A stretch of 64,000 bases of DNA, taken from positions 36,629 to 100,628 of the forward strand of contig NZ_JAGQCH010000012.1 in assembly GCF_024346055.1 (NCBI RefSeq), read 5' to 3'. How positions within the stretch are numbered: the first letter of the stretch is position 1; each line of letters begins with the position of its first letter. Shown here one piece after another: positions 35,861 through 45,097 of this stretch. The notes beneath the pieces were generated by a model. The model searched no databases. It worked only from the letters and a program-made list of their open reading frames with translations, and was not told the origin of the DNA. A program made the position numbers and the translations under genes. Source of the DNA: Cyanobium sp. Cruz CV13-4-11 (lineage in GTDB: Bacteria > Cyanobacteriota > Cyanobacteriia > PCC-6307 > Cyanobiaceae).

Positions 35861-36967
35861 GTGAAAATCTTCCAACGACTCGTCCCCTGGATTCTCCTGG
35901 CGATCGCCCTGTTCATCCTGCCGGCAGCACTGGATGATTTCCGCCTCAATCTGTTCGGCCGCTATTTCTCGCTGGCGATCACGGCTCTGGCGATCGACCT
36001 GATCTGGGGCTACACCGGTCTGTTGAGCCTGGGCCAGGGCATCTTCTTTGCCCTCGGCGGCTACGCCGTGGCCATGTACCTGATGCTCAACACCAAGAGC
36101 CTGGCGGGTGGCAACGGGATTCCCAAGTTCTTCGAGAACTACGGCGTCGATCAGCTCCCCTTCTTCTGGCAACCCTTCTGGTCACCGGTGTTCACCCTGA
36201 TCGCCCTCTGGGTGATTCCAGCCGTGGTGGCGGGTTTGGTGGGCTGGCTGATCTTCCGGAACCGCATCAAGGGGGTGTACTTCTCGATCATCACCCAGGC
36301 GGCTCTGATGGTCTTCTTCCACTTCTTCAACGGCCAGCAGAAACTCTTCGACGGCACCAACGGCCTCAAGACCAGCACCAGCGAACTGTTTGGCCAGTTG
36401 GTGGGTTCCCCCGACATGCAGGTGTGGTTCTATCGCCTCACGGTGCTGCTTCTGCCCCTGGCCTTCCTCGTCTGCCGGTACTTCACCAGCGGTCGCTTCG
36501 GTGATGCCCTGATCGCCATCCGAGACGACGAAAGCCGGCTGCGCTTCGCCGGCTTCAACCCTGTCCCCTTCAAGACGATCGTCTTTCTGGTGGCTGGGGC
36601 CCTCTGCGGCATCTCCGGGGCCCTCTACACGGTCCAATCCGGCATCGTGTCGCCCCAGTACATGTCGATCTCCTTCTCGATCGAAATGGTGATCTGGGTG
36701 GCCGTGGGTGGTCGGGGAACCCTGGTGGGTCCGATCATCGGCGCCACCGTGGTGAACTACCTGCGCAGCCTGGTGAGCGAAGCCCTGCCGGAGGCGTGGT
36801 TGTTCGTGCAGGGGGCCCTGTTCATCTTCGTGGTGGTTCTGATGCCCGACGGCATCTACGGCTGGATCACCAAAGGCGGCTTCCGCACCTTTCTGGCAGC
36901 CTTCGGCATCGCCAAGAAGGCCAAGACCTACCCCCAGATCGATAAGGAGGCCATTCCCGTGGATTAG
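35861..36967 (+). CDS. urtC: Urea ABC transporter permease UrtC
   Basis: 368 aa second LIV-type permease subunit. Conserved segments: DLIWGYTGLLSLGQGIFFALGGYAVAMYLM, IIFRNRIKGVYFSIITQA-like region (WLIFRNRIKGVYFSIITQAA), FNGQQKLFDGTNGL and the cytoplasmic loop GDALIAIRDDESRLRFAGFN. About ten hydrophobic segments. The start is GTG at 35861, with AGGAGG about 10 nt upstream. It is 60 bp after urtB and 63 bp before urtD. With UrtB it forms the channel through which UrtA-delivered urea passes. Confidence 0.96.
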   Translation: MKIFQRLVPWILLAIALFILPAALDDFRLNLFGRYFSLAITALAIDLIWGYTGLLSLGQGIFFALGGYAVAMYLMLNTKSLAGGNGIPKFFENYGVDQLPFFWQPFWSPVFTLIALWVIPAVVAGLVGWLIFRNRIKGVYFSIITQAALMVFFHFFNGQQKLFDGTNGLKTSTSELFGQLVGSPDMQVWFYRLTVLLLPLAFLVCRYFTSGRFGDALIAIRDDESRLRFAGFNPVPFKTIVFLVAGALCGISGALYTVQSGIVSPQYMSISFSIEMVIWVAVGGRGTLVGPIIGATVVNYLRSLVSEALPEAWLFVQGALFIFVVVLMPDGIYGWITKGGFRTFLAAFGIAKKAKTYPQIDKEAIPVD

Positions 36968-37030
36968 TCCTCCAGGGGACCCGTCCTGGCTTGTCTGCTG
37001 TGACCGCTTATTTGATCTCGCACCCTTCCG

Positions 37031-37783
37031 ATGTCCATGTCAGAACCTCTACTCGAGCTCAATGACGTCAGCGTGAGTTTCGATGGCTTCTATGCCCTCA
37101 CCGACCTCAGCCTGAAGCTCTACAAGGGTGAGTTGAAGTCCATCATCGGCCCCAACGGTGCTGGCAAGACCACCTTTCTGGATGTGATCACAGGCAAGGT
37201 GAGGCCCACGAAGGGGACGGTGTCCTTCAAAGGCAAGTCACTGCTCGGTGTGTCCGAGCAGCAGATCTCCCGTAATGGCATCGGCCGCAAGTTTCAGACC
37301 CCGCGGGTGTTTGAGAATCTCACGGTGCTGCGCAACCTGGAGCTGTCCGCCTCGCCCGAGAAAAACGCCTTGAGCCTGCTGGGCTCCGGCCTGCCCCAAT
37401 CCTCGAAGGATGAGGTGCATCGGATCATGAATTACGTCGGCCTCACGCCGTTTGCCACCGTCAAGGCTGGCTCGCTCTCCCACGGGCAAAAGCAGTGGTT
37501 GGCGATCGCCTCCCTCGTGGCCCAGGCCCCCGAAGTGCTGCTGCTGGATGAACCCGTCGCCGGCCTCACAGACGAGGAAACCCTGCGCACCGCCGAGCTG
37601 ATCAAGTCCCTGGCCGGCGACCACACCGTCGTGGTGATTGAGCACGACATGGAGTTCATCCGCGACCTGGGGTTTGACGTCACCGTGTTGCACCAGGGAC
37701 AGGTGCTGACCCAAGGGCCTCTGGAGAAGGTCAAAGCCGACCCGCGGGTGATCGAGGTCTACCTGGGGCCGCCCGAACAGTAA
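37031..37783 (+). CDS. urtD: Urea ABC transporter ATP-binding protein UrtD
   Basis: 250 aa LivG-type ATPase. Walker A GPNGAGKTT, Q-loop near GRKFQTPRVFENLTV, signature LSHGQKQWL (His for Gly, usual in this family), Walker B VLLLDEPVAGL and H-loop VIEHDMEF. ATG 37031 or the ATG two codons later (37037) may start it. It lies 63 bp after urtC and 29 bp before urtE. Pairs with UrtE to power urea import at the inner face of the membrane. Confidence 0.97.
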   Translation: MSMSEPLLELNDVSVSFDGFYALTDLSLKLYKGELKSIIGPNGAGKTTFLDVITGKVRPTKGTVSFKGKSLLGVSEQQISRNGIGRKFQTPRVFENLTVLRNLELSASPEKNALSLLGSGLPQSSKDEVHRIMNYVGLTPFATVKAGSLSHGQKQWLAIASLVAQAPEVLLLDEPVAGLTDEETLRTAELIKSLAGDHTVVVIEHDMEFIRDLGFDVTVLHQGQVLTQGPLEKVKADPRVIEVYLGPPEQ

Positions 37784-37812
37784 TCGCTTCCCGACCATCA
37801 CCCACCGACCCC

Positions 37813-38538
37813 ATGTCCCCCACCAGCGCCCAACCCCTGCTCCAGGTCTCCGACCTGAATGTCTATTTCGGAGAAAGCCACATTCTCCGCAACGTTGACC
37901 TGACCATCCATGAAGGCAAGATGGTTTGCCTGATCGGCCGTAACGGCGTCGGCAAGACCACCTTCCTCAAGACGGTCATCGGCCTGTTGCAGCAGCGATC
38001 GGGGACCATCAATTACCAGGATGGCCAGCTCACCACCCAACCGCCCTACAAGCGGGCCCGGGCCGGGATCGGCTACGTATCCCAGGGCAGGGACATCATT
38101 CCCCAGGTGACGGTCAAGGAAAATCTGCTGCTCGGCATGGAGGCCCTGCCCGGGGGCCTGGAAAAGAACCGCCACATCGATCCGCTGATCTTCGATCTGT
38201 TCCCGATCCTCGAAAAGTTCCTCAAGCGCAAAGGCGGCGACCTTAGTGGCGGTCAGCAACAACAGCTGGCCATCGCCCGCGCCCTGCTTGGCAAGCCCAA
38301 GCTGCTGCTCCTGGATGAACCCACCGAAGGCATTCAGCCCTCAATCATCCTGGACATTGAGCATGCGGTGCAGCGCATCATGAAAGAAACCGGCATCAGC
38401 GTGTTGCTGGTGGAGCAGCACCTGCACTTCGTGCGCCAGTCCGATTACTACTACGCCATGCAGCGCGGCGGCATCGTCTCCAGCGGCCAGACCGATCAGC
38501 TTTCCGATGACGTGATCAAGGAATTCCTCACGGTCTGA
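37813..38538 (+). CDS. urtE: Urea ABC transporter ATP-binding protein UrtE
   Basis: 241 aa LivF-type ATPase, last gene of the urea importer. Walker A GRNGVGKTT, signature LSGGQQQQLAIARALL, Walker B LLLLDEPTEGIQPSI and H-loop VEQHLHF. It follows urtD by 29 bp. A strong hairpin terminator begins 14 bp after its stop, closing the operon. Full length, with no unusual residues noted. Confidence 0.97.
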   Translation: MSPTSAQPLLQVSDLNVYFGESHILRNVDLTIHEGKMVCLIGRNGVGKTTFLKTVIGLLQQRSGTINYQDGQLTTQPPYKRARAGIGYVSQGRDIIPQVTVKENLLLGMEALPGGLEKNRHIDPLIFDLFPILEKFLKRKGGDLSGGQQQQLAIARALLGKPKLLLLDEPTEGIQPSIILDIEHAVQRIMKETGISVLLVEQHLHFVRQSDYYYAMQRGGIVSSGQTDQLSDDVIKEFLTV

Positions 38539-38551
38539 GGCACTCTTTTCT

Positions 38552-38585
38552 CCCAGTCCGCTAGCCAAAGGTGATGCGGACTGGG
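38552..38585 (+). terminator. Rho-independent-type terminator after urtE
   Basis: A perfect 10-bp inverted repeat, CCCAGTCCGC (38552-38561) and GCGGACTGGG (38576-38585), with a 14-base loop, followed by ATAGTTTTCTTT. It starts 14 bp after the urtE stop and ends the urtABCDE transcript. On the opposite strand the flank is A-rich, not T-rich, so it probably does not serve fmdB. Confidence 0.82.
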
Positions 38586-38624
38586 ATAGTTTTCTTTACC
38601 AGCATCACCTGCGGCCCTCTGGTC

Positions 38625-38897
38625 TCAACAGCCGCGATTCAGCATCCAAGGACGGGTGCCGCTCTCTTTGAGACGCTGCTTACCAGCCGGCTCCTTGGTT
38701 TCCTTACGCACCAGCCGCGGGCCGGACTGTTCCTGCTTCAGCCTGAGCGGACCGCTGAGCGACATCACAGGGGTGAACACGCGGACGCCTTCCGCCGTGC
38801 AGGTCGGGCAGTTGGTTTCTTTCTGGCGCTCATCAATGCTGCGCCAGACTTCATAGTTGTCGCAGCCATTGCTGCAGCTGTATTCGTAGACAGGCAT
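38625..38897 (-). CDS. fmdB: FmdB-family zinc ribbon protein
   Basis: 90 aa. Starts MPVYEYSCSNGCDNYEVWRSIDE, the FmdB signature, with a zinc-ribbon pattern of CSNGC and later CPTC. The C-terminal half is basic and low in complexity. FmdB was named as a regulator of formamidase in Methylophilus; here it follows fmdA on the same strand with about 88 bp between, the same pairing. Frames extending upstream from other start codons are antisense noise; ATG 38897 matches the family. It may bind nucleic acid or support FmdA; the exact role is not established. Confidence 0.9.
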   Translation of the reverse strand: MPVYEYSCSNGCDNYEVWRSIDERQKETNCPTCTAEGVRVFTPVMSLSGPLRLKQEQSGPRLVRKETKEPAGKQRLKESGTRPWMLNRGC

Positions 38898-38985
38898 GGT
38901 GCAAACGGTGAGAGAAACAAACGCAGAACGGCAATACAAAAGAAAAGGGGCCTGACACTCAGGCCCCCCCGTTTCCCTTGGCTGG

Positions 38986-40191
38986 TCAGCAGGGAAGAAT
39001 GTCCTGATCGAAGATCGAGGTGGGGATAGCCAGGGTGCAACAGGCGTTGGGGATGTCAACGATGCCGCTGATCCTGCCTTCCACCGGCGCACAGCTCAGC
39101 AGCAGGTAGGCCTGCTCACCGGTGTAGCCGAACTTCTTGAGGTACTCAATGGCATTGAGACAGGCACGCCGGTAGGCAATGTGCACGTCCATGTAGTACT
39201 GCTTGCCTTCGAATTCATCGACGGAGATGCCTTCGAACACCAGGTAGTCGGAGTAGTGGGGTTCCACCGGGCTGGTCTTGAACATGGGGTTGACCATCCC
39301 ATACTTCGCCATGCCACCTTTGATGATCTCCACATGGAGATCGAGGTAACCGGACATCTCGATGGCACCGCAGAAGGAGATCTCCCCATCCCCCTGGGAG
39401 AAGTGGATGTCACCCATCGAGAGCTTGGCGCCTTCGACATAGACGGGGAAGTAGATCCGCGTGCCCTTGGTGAGGTTCTTGATGTCACAGTTGCCGCCAT
39501 GCTCCCGGGGCGGAACGGTGCGGGCGGCTTCGTTGGCCACCCGCGCGAACTCGCTGGATGGGAGGGTGCCGAGGATGGCGCTGTTGGGGTTGGGCAGGGC
39601 CGCCAGCACCGGCTCGCTGCCGGAGAGGCCGGCGCCATAGGTGCGGCGGTCGGGGGCGGTCTTCACCAGTTCCGTCTCGCGACGGTTCCACTCATTCAGC
39701 AGCTCCTGGGAAGGGGCGCAGCCGATCAGGCCCGGGTGGGTGATGCCGGCGAAACGCACACCGGGAATGTGGCGGGAGGAGGTGTAGATGCCCTCCAGAT
39801 CCCAGATGGCTTTGGCGGCCTTGGGGTAGTGATCGGTGAGGAAGCCACCGCCGTTCTCCTTGGCGAAGATGCCCGTGAATCCCCATTCATCGCCTTGCAG
39901 GGCGCCGACATCAAGAATGTCGACCACCAGGATGTCGCCGGGCTGGGCCCCATTGACCCAGATCGGTCCACTCAGGACGTGAACAACCTCCAGATTGACA
40001 TCTTCGATGTCTTTGGGGTCGTCGTTGTTCTTGATCTGGCCATCGGTCCAGTCCTTGCATTCGATCCGGAACACATCACCAGGATTCACCGAGGCCACGG
40101 CCGGAATCTCGGGATGCCAGCGGTTATGCCCGGGCATGTCCTGCTGATCCATCGGCTTGGTGAGATCGACGGAGAAGAGGGTTTTTGGCAT
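38986..40191 (-). CDS. fmdA: Formamidase FmdA (acetamidase/formamidase family)
   Basis: 401 aa hydrolase converting formamide to formate and ammonia. From ATG 40191: MPKTLFSVDLTKPMDQQDM, then PGHNRWHPEIPAV, LSGPIWVNGAQPGDILVVDI, the catalytic-region segments GFTGIFAKENGGGFLTDHYP and PPREHGGNCDIKNL, and QGDGEISFCGAIEMSGYLDL. An in-frame ATG 10 codons upstream (40221) is possible but not family-like. It is convergent with urtABCDE and followed by fmdB. The location beside the urea transporter and urease suggests joint use of small amides as nitrogen sources. Cytoplasmic. Confidence 0.95.
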   Translation of the reverse strand: MPKTLFSVDLTKPMDQQDMPGHNRWHPEIPAVASVNPGDVFRIECKDWTDGQIKNNDDPKDIEDVNLEVVHVLSGPIWVNGAQPGDILVVDILDVGALQGDEWGFTGIFAKENGGGFLTDHYPKAAKAIWDLEGIYTSSRHIPGVRFAGITHPGLIGCAPSQELLNEWNRRETELVKTAPDRRTYGAGLSGSEPVLAALPNPNSAILGTLPSSEFARVANEAARTVPPREHGGNCDIKNLTKGTRIYFPVYVEGAKLSMGDIHFSQGDGEISFCGAIEMSGYLDLHVEIIKGGMAKYGMVNPMFKTSPVEPHYSDYLVFEGISVDEFEGKQYYMDVHIAYRRACLNAIEYLKKFGYTGEQAYLLLSCAPVEGRISGIVDIPNACCTLAIPTSIFDQDILPC

Positions 40192-40357
40192 CGAGAGACC
40201 GAGGCGCAGTTTCCTCACCATCCAAAAGGATGATCTGCGGCTCGAAAGTGTCTATTGCTACAGGATGCTGGCACCTTGACGTTCACTACATCAGATTGAA
40301 ACAGGAATCATTATCACGCTGATGCTGGCGCAGCCACCGCCCCGATCGGGGGAAGGA

Positions 40358-40858
40358 TCAGGTGTCGTCGAAATCGCCCTTTCGGCACAGATTGTCCTTC
40401 AGTCGTGAGACCCAGCCACTGGGTTCAAGACGTCCGGTCTTTTCCGTCCGACCGTCAAAATGGAACAGGAACTGCCAGCGATCCTTGACTGGGAATGCTC
40501 TCTTGGCGTTGAGATCGCTGATCGGATCGCCGAAGATGTTGTCATAGGTGGGCCAATTCGGTTCTCCTTTGACGCTGCAGATAGCCGTGACTTCGTACAT
40601 CTGCCCCTTGGCATCTCCAGCCTCTGTTGTGATCTTCACGACACCCTTGTGAAGGCCATTGGCAACGCCCGGCGTGAAGGCTCTGACGAGCTCCACCCGG
40701 CTGCCGTCGGCCTCCACCAGCAGATCACCCGGCTTGGCCTTCTGGTTGGCCACCTCCCTGGAGGTGGCGCCGCAACCGGCCACGGCCAGCCCCAGGCAGA
40801 CCAGCAGACCTGCTGCCAGAGGCTTCCGGGACCCCAGGCCCCCCACAGCGTCGGACAA
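40358..40858 (-). CDS. Hypothetical lipoprotein
   Basis: 166 aa from TTG 40858, unrecognised. A basic n-region (GSRKP), a hydrophobic stretch (LAAGLLVCLGLAVAG) and a lipobox LAVAGC predict a lipid-anchored protein. The mature part contains SREVANQKAKPGDLLVEADG, PNWPTYDNIFGDPISDL and FLFHFDGRTEKTGRLEP. A longer frame from 40912 would overlap pabC by 28 bp and push the signal 18 residues inward, so the TTG is preferred. It lies downstream of queC-pabB-pabC on the same strand and may be co-transcribed. No function can be assigned. Confidence 0.75.
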   Translation of the reverse strand: MSDAVGGLGSRKPLAAGLLVCLGLAVAGCGATSREVANQKAKPGDLLVEADGSRVELVRAFTPGVANGLHKGVVKITTEAGDAKGQMYEVTAICSVKGEPNWPTYDNIFGDPISDLNAKRAFPVKDRWQFLFHFDGRTEKTGRLEPSGWVSRLKDNLCRKGDFDDT

Positions 40859-40884
40859 GGTGTTGGAGCGATTCTGGGGCCAAC

Positions 40885-41757
40885 CTAAGCCGACGCCAGC
40901 AGCCGCTCCCACAGGCCCTCAGCCCCGCTCGGCAGGGGCAGATCACTGTCCCCGCAGCGGTGGATCGGCCGGTGCCCCAGGCTGTTGATCAGCAGGGCCC
41001 CCTCGCTGGCCAGCAGGTCCGCGACGCCGAGGCGGCCCTCCCGCACCAGCCCCCGGGCCAGCCCTCGGCCCCGCATCACCCCCGGCAGGCAGCCGCTGGC
41101 CAGGGGCGGCGTGATCCACGCGCCCTTGAGGCGCACGAGCAGGTTGGCGCTGGTGCCGCAGCAGAGGTCGCCGCCACCTCCCAGCAGCAGGGCATCGTCG
41201 GCGCCGGCGGCCCGGGCCTCCCGCAGGGCCTGGATGGCGCCGGCATAGGCGAAGGTCTTGCAGCGGCCCACCAGGCTGTCGGGGTTACGGCGCTCCAGGC
41301 GGCTGACGATCACCGCCACCGGCGCGCTGGGTCGCGTCCAGGGGCTCAGCTGCAACCAGAAGCGCGGCCGCCCCTGGGGTTCGCCCGGCGCCGGCAGGGC
41401 CAGGCCCCGGCCGCCGCCGCTCCCCCGGCTCCAGTTGAGCCGCAGGGCGCCATCGCCGCGGAGGCCGCTGCGGGCCACGGCCTCCGCCAGCAGCGGCAGC
41501 ACCCGATCGGCGCCGGGGGGGGGGTCCATCCCCAGGCTGGCGGCCGAGGCCTGCCAGCGCTCCAGGTGCTCCGCCAGCAGCCGGGGGCGCCCCGCCTGGA
41601 CCAGCACCGTCTCGAACAAGCCATCGGCCAGCAGCAGGCCCCGGTCGCTCAGGGGCAGGCTGAGGTGGTCCGGGTCGCCCCAGGTTCCTTCCGGCGCTGG
41701 CGCATCGATCCAGGCGATGGCCGTGGGGCCTGGACCAGTGGGGTCGCCGCCGCTCAT
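40885..41757 (-). CDS. pabC: Aminodeoxychorismate lyase-like class IV aminotransferase PabC
   Basis: 290 aa fold-type IV PLP enzyme; it splits 4-amino-4-deoxychorismate into 4-aminobenzoate and pyruvate for folate. Segments: PLSDRGLLLADGLFETVL near the start, the PLP lysine in VGRCKTFAYAGAIQALREA, ADDALLLGGGGDLCCGTSANLLV, and the C-terminal CLPGVMRGRGL. The ATG overlaps the pabB stop by 4 bp, giving queC-pabB-pabC tight coupling. Class IV enzymes are hard to tell apart by sequence alone (branched-chain or D-amino acid transaminases), but the adjacency to pabB makes PabC likely. Confidence 0.9.
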   Translation of the reverse strand: MSGGDPTGPGPTAIAWIDAPAPEGTWGDPDHLSLPLSDRGLLLADGLFETVLVQAGRPRLLAEHLERWQASAASLGMDPPPGADRVLPLLAEAVARSGLRGDGALRLNWSRGSGGGRGLALPAPGEPQGRPRFWLQLSPWTRPSAPVAVIVSRLERRNPDSLVGRCKTFAYAGAIQALREARAAGADDALLLGGGGDLCCGTSANLLVRLKGAWITPPLASGCLPGVMRGRGLARGLVREGRLGVADLLASEGALLINSLGHRPIHRCGDSDLPLPSGAEGLWERLLASA

Positions 41758-43064
41758 GCCAGGGCCTCCAGCAGGGGTTCGATCTTCCAGCCCATCTCCC
41801 GGGCCTCCCCCGCCGGGTCGGAGTCGGCGACGATGCCGCCACCGGCGTGCAGGCGCAGGCGGCGGCCCCTCTGCAGCAGGGTGCGGATGAGGATGCTGCT
41901 GTCGAAACCACCATCGGCCCCGAGGTGGAACAGGGAGCCGCAGTAGGGCCCCCGCGGCACCGGCTCGAGCTGGTTGAGGCGCCGGCAGGCGCGCACCTTG
42001 GGGGCACCCGTGATCGAGCCCCCCGGCCAGCAGGCGCGCAGCAGGTCCACCAGGCCACGGCCGTCGGCGAGCTGGCCCATCACCACCGAGGTGAGGTGGT
42101 GCACGTGGGCGTAGCTCTCCAGCCCCAGCAGCTGGGGCACATGCACCGACCCCGGCACGCAGACCCGGCCCAGGTCGTTGCGCAGCAGGTCGACGATCAT
42201 CACGTTCTCGGCCCGGTCCTTGGGGTCGCAGATCAGGGCGGCGGCACTGGCGGCATCGGCGTCGGGGTCGCCGTGGCGTGGCCGGGTGCCCTTGATCGGC
42301 CGCGTCTCCACCCGCCCATCGGGGTGCAGGCGCAGGAAACGCTCGGGCGAGGCGGAGATCACCGCCTCCTCGCCGGCGATCGCCAGGCCCGCGAACGGGG
42401 CCGGTCCGTGGCCCACGAGGCGGCGGTACAGCGCCAGCGGGTCGGGCGGCTCCGGCCGCAGGCTCTCGCAGCAGGCGGTGAGGTTGGCCTGGAACAGATC
42501 ACCGGCGGCGATCCACTCCCGCAGGATCCCCACCTGGGCGGCGTAGGTATCCGGGGGGGTGTGCCACTTCCAGGCATCCCGGGCGATGCCGGGCCCATCG
42601 GCGGCCACCTCTGCGGCCACTGCCGCGGCCGTACCCGGGTCCCGCAGCAGCCGGACCATGGCCGCCATCCGGGCGGGGTCATGGCCCTCGAGCCAGAGCC
42701 GCTGCTCGCCCCGATCGAAGTGGATCAGGGGATCGTGGCGGGCCGCCCACAGGGTGGCCATGTCGGAGCCCTGCCAGTGCTCGCCGGGCTCCACCCAGGC
42801 CCCGGCCTCGTAGCCGAGCCAGCCCAGCCACGGCCCCCCCTGGCGCTCCAGGTCCGCCAGGACGGCGAAGGGATCCTCCGCGCCTGGGGTGCCCGGCAGG
42901 CCCCGGCTGTCCACCGTGGCCAGCGGCTCCACCCCGAGCACGCCGCGGCGGCCGAGGGGGCTGCCGTCGCCATCGAGCAGCACCAGGCCGTCCTGGCCGA
43001 AACGGTCCGCCAGGACCCGGGCCAGGGACCGGGGCTCCAGCCAGGGGAGCGGCTCGCGCTTCAA
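41754..43064 (-). CDS. pabB: Aminodeoxychorismate synthase component I PabB
   Basis: 436 aa chorismate-binding enzyme making 4-amino-4-deoxychorismate, with ammonia from a PabA partner. Conserved C-terminal core: [16 protein letters not shown], the catalytic-lysine motif [11 protein letters not shown] (PabB-type Lys where TrpE has Ala), [19 protein letters not shown], and [14 protein letters not shown]. Metal-ligand Glu residues are present near the C-terminus. The ATG overlaps the queC stop by 4 bp and the stop overlaps pabC by 4 bp. Folate branch; cytoplasmic. Confidence 0.94.
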   Translation of the reverse strand: MKREPLPWLEPRSLARVLADRFGQDGLVLLDGDGSPLGRRGVLGVEPLATVDSRGLPGTPGAEDPFAVLADLERQGGPWLGWLGYEAGAWVEPGEHWQGSDMATLWAARHDPLIHFDRGEQRLWLEGHDPARMAAMVRLLRDPGTAAAVAAEVAADGPGIARDAWKWHTPPDTYAAQVGILREWIAAGDLFQANLTACCESLRPEPPDPLALYRRLVGHGPAPFAGLAIAGEEAVISASPERFLRLHPDGRVETRPIKGTRPRHGDPDADAASAAALICDPKDRAENVMIVDLLRNDLGRVCVPGSVHVPQLLGLESYAHVHHLTSVVMGQLADGRGLVDLLRACWPGGSITGAPKVRACRRLNQLEPVPRGPYCGSLFHLGADGGFDSSILIRTLLQRGRRLRLHAGGGIVADSDPAGEAREMGWKIEPLLEALA

Positions 43065-43801
43065 CCGTCGGCTCCGGCGCGGAGGGCAGCTCCGGCGCGG
43101 ATCGCGGCGCTGGCCAGATCGGCCCGGCCGGCGGCGACCAGGGCGGCATCACGGATGCGGCAGCTGTCGCAGCGGCCGCAGGGGAGATCCTCGCCGCTGT
43201 AGCAGCTCCAGGTCTCCGCGATCGGCACCCCCAGCCGCAGGGCCTCGCGCACGATGGTGGCCTTGTCCCAGGCCACCAGGGGGGCCCAGAGGCGGGCGCC
43301 ATGCCCCTCCCGCCCCGCCTTGGTGGCCAGGTCGGCCAGGCTCTGGAAGGCGGCCAGGTAGTCGGGGCGGCAATCGGGGTAGCCGGAGTAGTCCACCGCG
43401 TTGACCCCCAGCACCAGGCTGCCGGCCCCGCGGGCTTCGGCCAGGCTCAGTCCCAGGGCGATGAAGACCGTGTTGCGTCCGGGCACGTAGGTGGTGGGAA
43501 TCACCCCCTCGCGCACCCCTTCGTCCGGGACGGGGATGGCCGGATCGGTGAGGGCCGAGCCACCCCAGGCCGCCAGGTTCACGGCGATCACGTGGTGCTC
43601 CTCCAGCGCCAGGGCTCCGGCCACGGTGGCGGCGGCGGCCAGCTCGCGCCGGTGGCGCTGGCCGTAATCAAAGGACAGGCCGATCACCCGGTGGCCCGCC
43701 TCGATCGCCAGGGCGGCGGCGGTGGCCGAATCCAGCCCGCCCGAGAGCAGGGCGATGGCCAGCGGCGTGGCGGGGGGGGGCGTGGCGGGGAAGCGCGTGA
43801 T
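43061..43801 (-). CDS. queC: 7-cyano-7-deazaguanine synthase QueC (start unclear)
   Basis: ATP-dependent synthesis of preQ0, precursor of queuosine. The PP-loop is [41 protein letters not shown] (given here in parts: LLSGGLDS and [10 protein letters not shown]). Zinc cysteines near the end: [16 protein letters not shown]. The only standard start in frame is GTG 43687, which lies after the PP-loop and would remove it. No ATG, GTG or TTG exists in frame upstream for over 40 codons. Coordinates assume a rare ATC at 43801 (about 246 aa). Alternatively an ATG at 43829 would be in frame if the nine-base C-run (plus strand G at 43772-43780) were eight. It overlaps pabB by 4 bp. Confidence 0.88.
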   Translation of the reverse strand: MTRFPATPPPATPLAIALLSGGLDSATAAALAIEAGHRVIGLSFDYGQRHRRELAAAATVAGALALEEHHVIAVNLAAWGGSALTDPAIPVPDEGVREGVIPTTYVPGRNTVFIALGLSLAEARGAGSLVLGVNAVDYSGYPDCRPDYLAAFQSLADLATKAGREGHGARLWAPLVAWDKATIVREALRLGVPIAETWSCYSGEDLPCGRCDSCRIRDAALVAAGRADLASAAIRAGAALRAGADG

Positions 43802-43872
43802 GGGGCTGGTGGGAACAGGGTGTCCCCATTGTGGAAGCGGCCGCAGGGGCCGGAGGATGCCATCGTGATCGA

Positions 43873-44433
43873 ATGAGGATCCCCATGGCCCACGCCCTGC
43901 GCCGCGCCAGCCTGGCGGCGGCCACCGCCAGCTTCATCGTCACCCTGCCGTCCCTGCTCGCGGCATGGGGGGCTCCGGCCCTGGCCGTCCCCCGGCTGGA
44001 TCTGACGCCTTACCCCAAACCCACCGCCGCCCAGACCCGCTGGGTGATCCAGCTGCCCGGCGTGCTGCCCGGCGGCGCCGATCCGCGCCTCTCCCCCCAC
44101 CCAAGCGACTGGCGGGTGCAGCTGATCCCCGGCCGCCAGGTGGAGGCCGACTGCAACCAGCAGGCCTTCCGCGGCCGCTTCCGCGCCAGCAAGCTGAAGG
44201 GCCTGGGCGTCAGCGTCTACACGGTGAGCGATGTGGGCCCGATGGTGACGACCCGGATGGCCTGCCCCCCCGGCCAGGCGAAGCGCAAGGTGTTCGTGCC
44301 CATGGGCAGCAAGCCCTTCGTGGTGCCCTACGACGCCAGCCGGCCGATTGTGGTGTTCACCCCCAAGGATCTGGAGCTGCGCTGGCGGCTCTGGAAGGCG
44401 GAGAAGGTGCAGCAGCCGGCCCAGGCCCTCTGA
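43873..44433 (+). CDS. eco: Ecotin-family serine protease inhibitor
   Basis: 186 aa, with a signal peptide ([18 protein letters not shown] then a hydrophobic core, cleavage near GAPALA) and a mature ecotin domain of about 150 residues. Ecotin features are all visible: [21 protein letters not shown], the two disulfide cysteines in EADCNQ and MACPPG, the reactive loop VTTRMACP, and the C-terminal [17 protein letters not shown]. The P1 residue is Arg, where E. coli ecotin has Met, suggesting trypsin-like targets. It should dimerise in the periplasm and block serine proteases. ATG 43873 is chosen for the signal peptide; 43885 is an alternative. It lies between queC and queE, convergent with queE. 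Confidence 0.93.
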   Translation: MRIPMAHALRRASLAAATASFIVTLPSLLAAWGAPALAVPRLDLTPYPKPTAAQTRWVIQLPGVLPGGADPRLSPHPSDWRVQLIPGRQVEADCNQQAFRGRFRASKLKGLGVSVYTVSDVGPMVTTRMACPPGQAKRKVFVPMGSKPFVVPYDASRPIVVFTPKDLELRWRLWKAEKVQQPAQAL

Positions 44434-44437
44434 GTCT

Positions 44438-45097
44438 TCAGCGCACCCCCAGCCACTTGTGGCTCTGCAGGCTGAGCCGCCAAGCCGGATGAGACCGCAC
44501 ATGATCAATCGCCAGACTCTGGCCCTCGGCGCTCTGCCAACCGGGTTGCAGCAGGAGCACAGGCGCTTCCGAGCCGCTCCCCGCGCGGGTCGTGCTGGCG
44601 GCGCGGGCCATGGCGTCAGCAAAGCCAAGGTCTGCTGGCTCGTGCACCACCACCTTGAGTTCGTGGCAGCGGGCCAGGACGTCGGCGCTCGGGGGGCGGT
44701 GGGGCTTGGGCGAGAGGGTGACCCAGTCGAAGCCGCCGCTGAAGGGCCCCACGCCGCTGGTTTCCAGGTGCAATGGCAGGCCCACCGCAGCCAGGGCGGC
44801 GCAGAGGGCGTCGAGGGGTTGCTGCAGGGGCTCGCCGCCGGTGATCACCACGAAGGCAGCCCCGGCGGCGGCGGCAGCGGTGGCCTCGGCCGCCAGGTCG
44901 GCCAGGGGGCGCCGCGGATGGGCCGCCTCCGGCCAGGAGTGCTTGGTGTCGCACCAGGGGCAACCAACATCGCAGCCCGCCAGGCGGATGAAGAAGGCGC
45001 TGCGGCCGGCATGGACACCCTCCCCCTGCAGGGAGTGAAAGGTTTCCACCACGGCCATCGCGGGCAGGTCGGGGGCAGGCATCTCAACCTCCACCAT
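44438..45097 (-). CDS. queE: 7-carboxy-7-deazaguanine synthase QueE
   Basis: 219 aa radical SAM enzyme of queuosine synthesis, the step before QueC. From ATG 45097: VVETFHSLQGEGVHAGRSAF, then the cluster motif CDVGCPWCDTKHSW (CxxxCxxC), ITGGEPLQQ, HLETSGVGPFSGGFDWVTLSPKP, and the C-terminal QSHKWLGV that caps the active site. The upstream extension of the open frame belongs to the vapC remnant and is not translated as QueE. The start overlaps the vapC remnant by 14 bp. The queC gene lies 0.6 kb downstream on the same strand beyond ecotin, which is on the other strand. Confidence 0.95.
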   Translation of the reverse strand: MVEVEMPAPDLPAMAVVETFHSLQGEGVHAGRSAFFIRLAGCDVGCPWCDTKHSWPEAAHPRRPLADLAAEATAAAAAGAAFVVITGGEPLQQPLDALCAALAAVGLPLHLETSGVGPFSGGFDWVTLSPKPHRPPSADVLARCHELKVVVHEPADLGFADAMARAASTTRAGSGSEAPVLLLQPGWQSAEGQSLAIDHVRSHPAWRLSLQSHKWLGVR

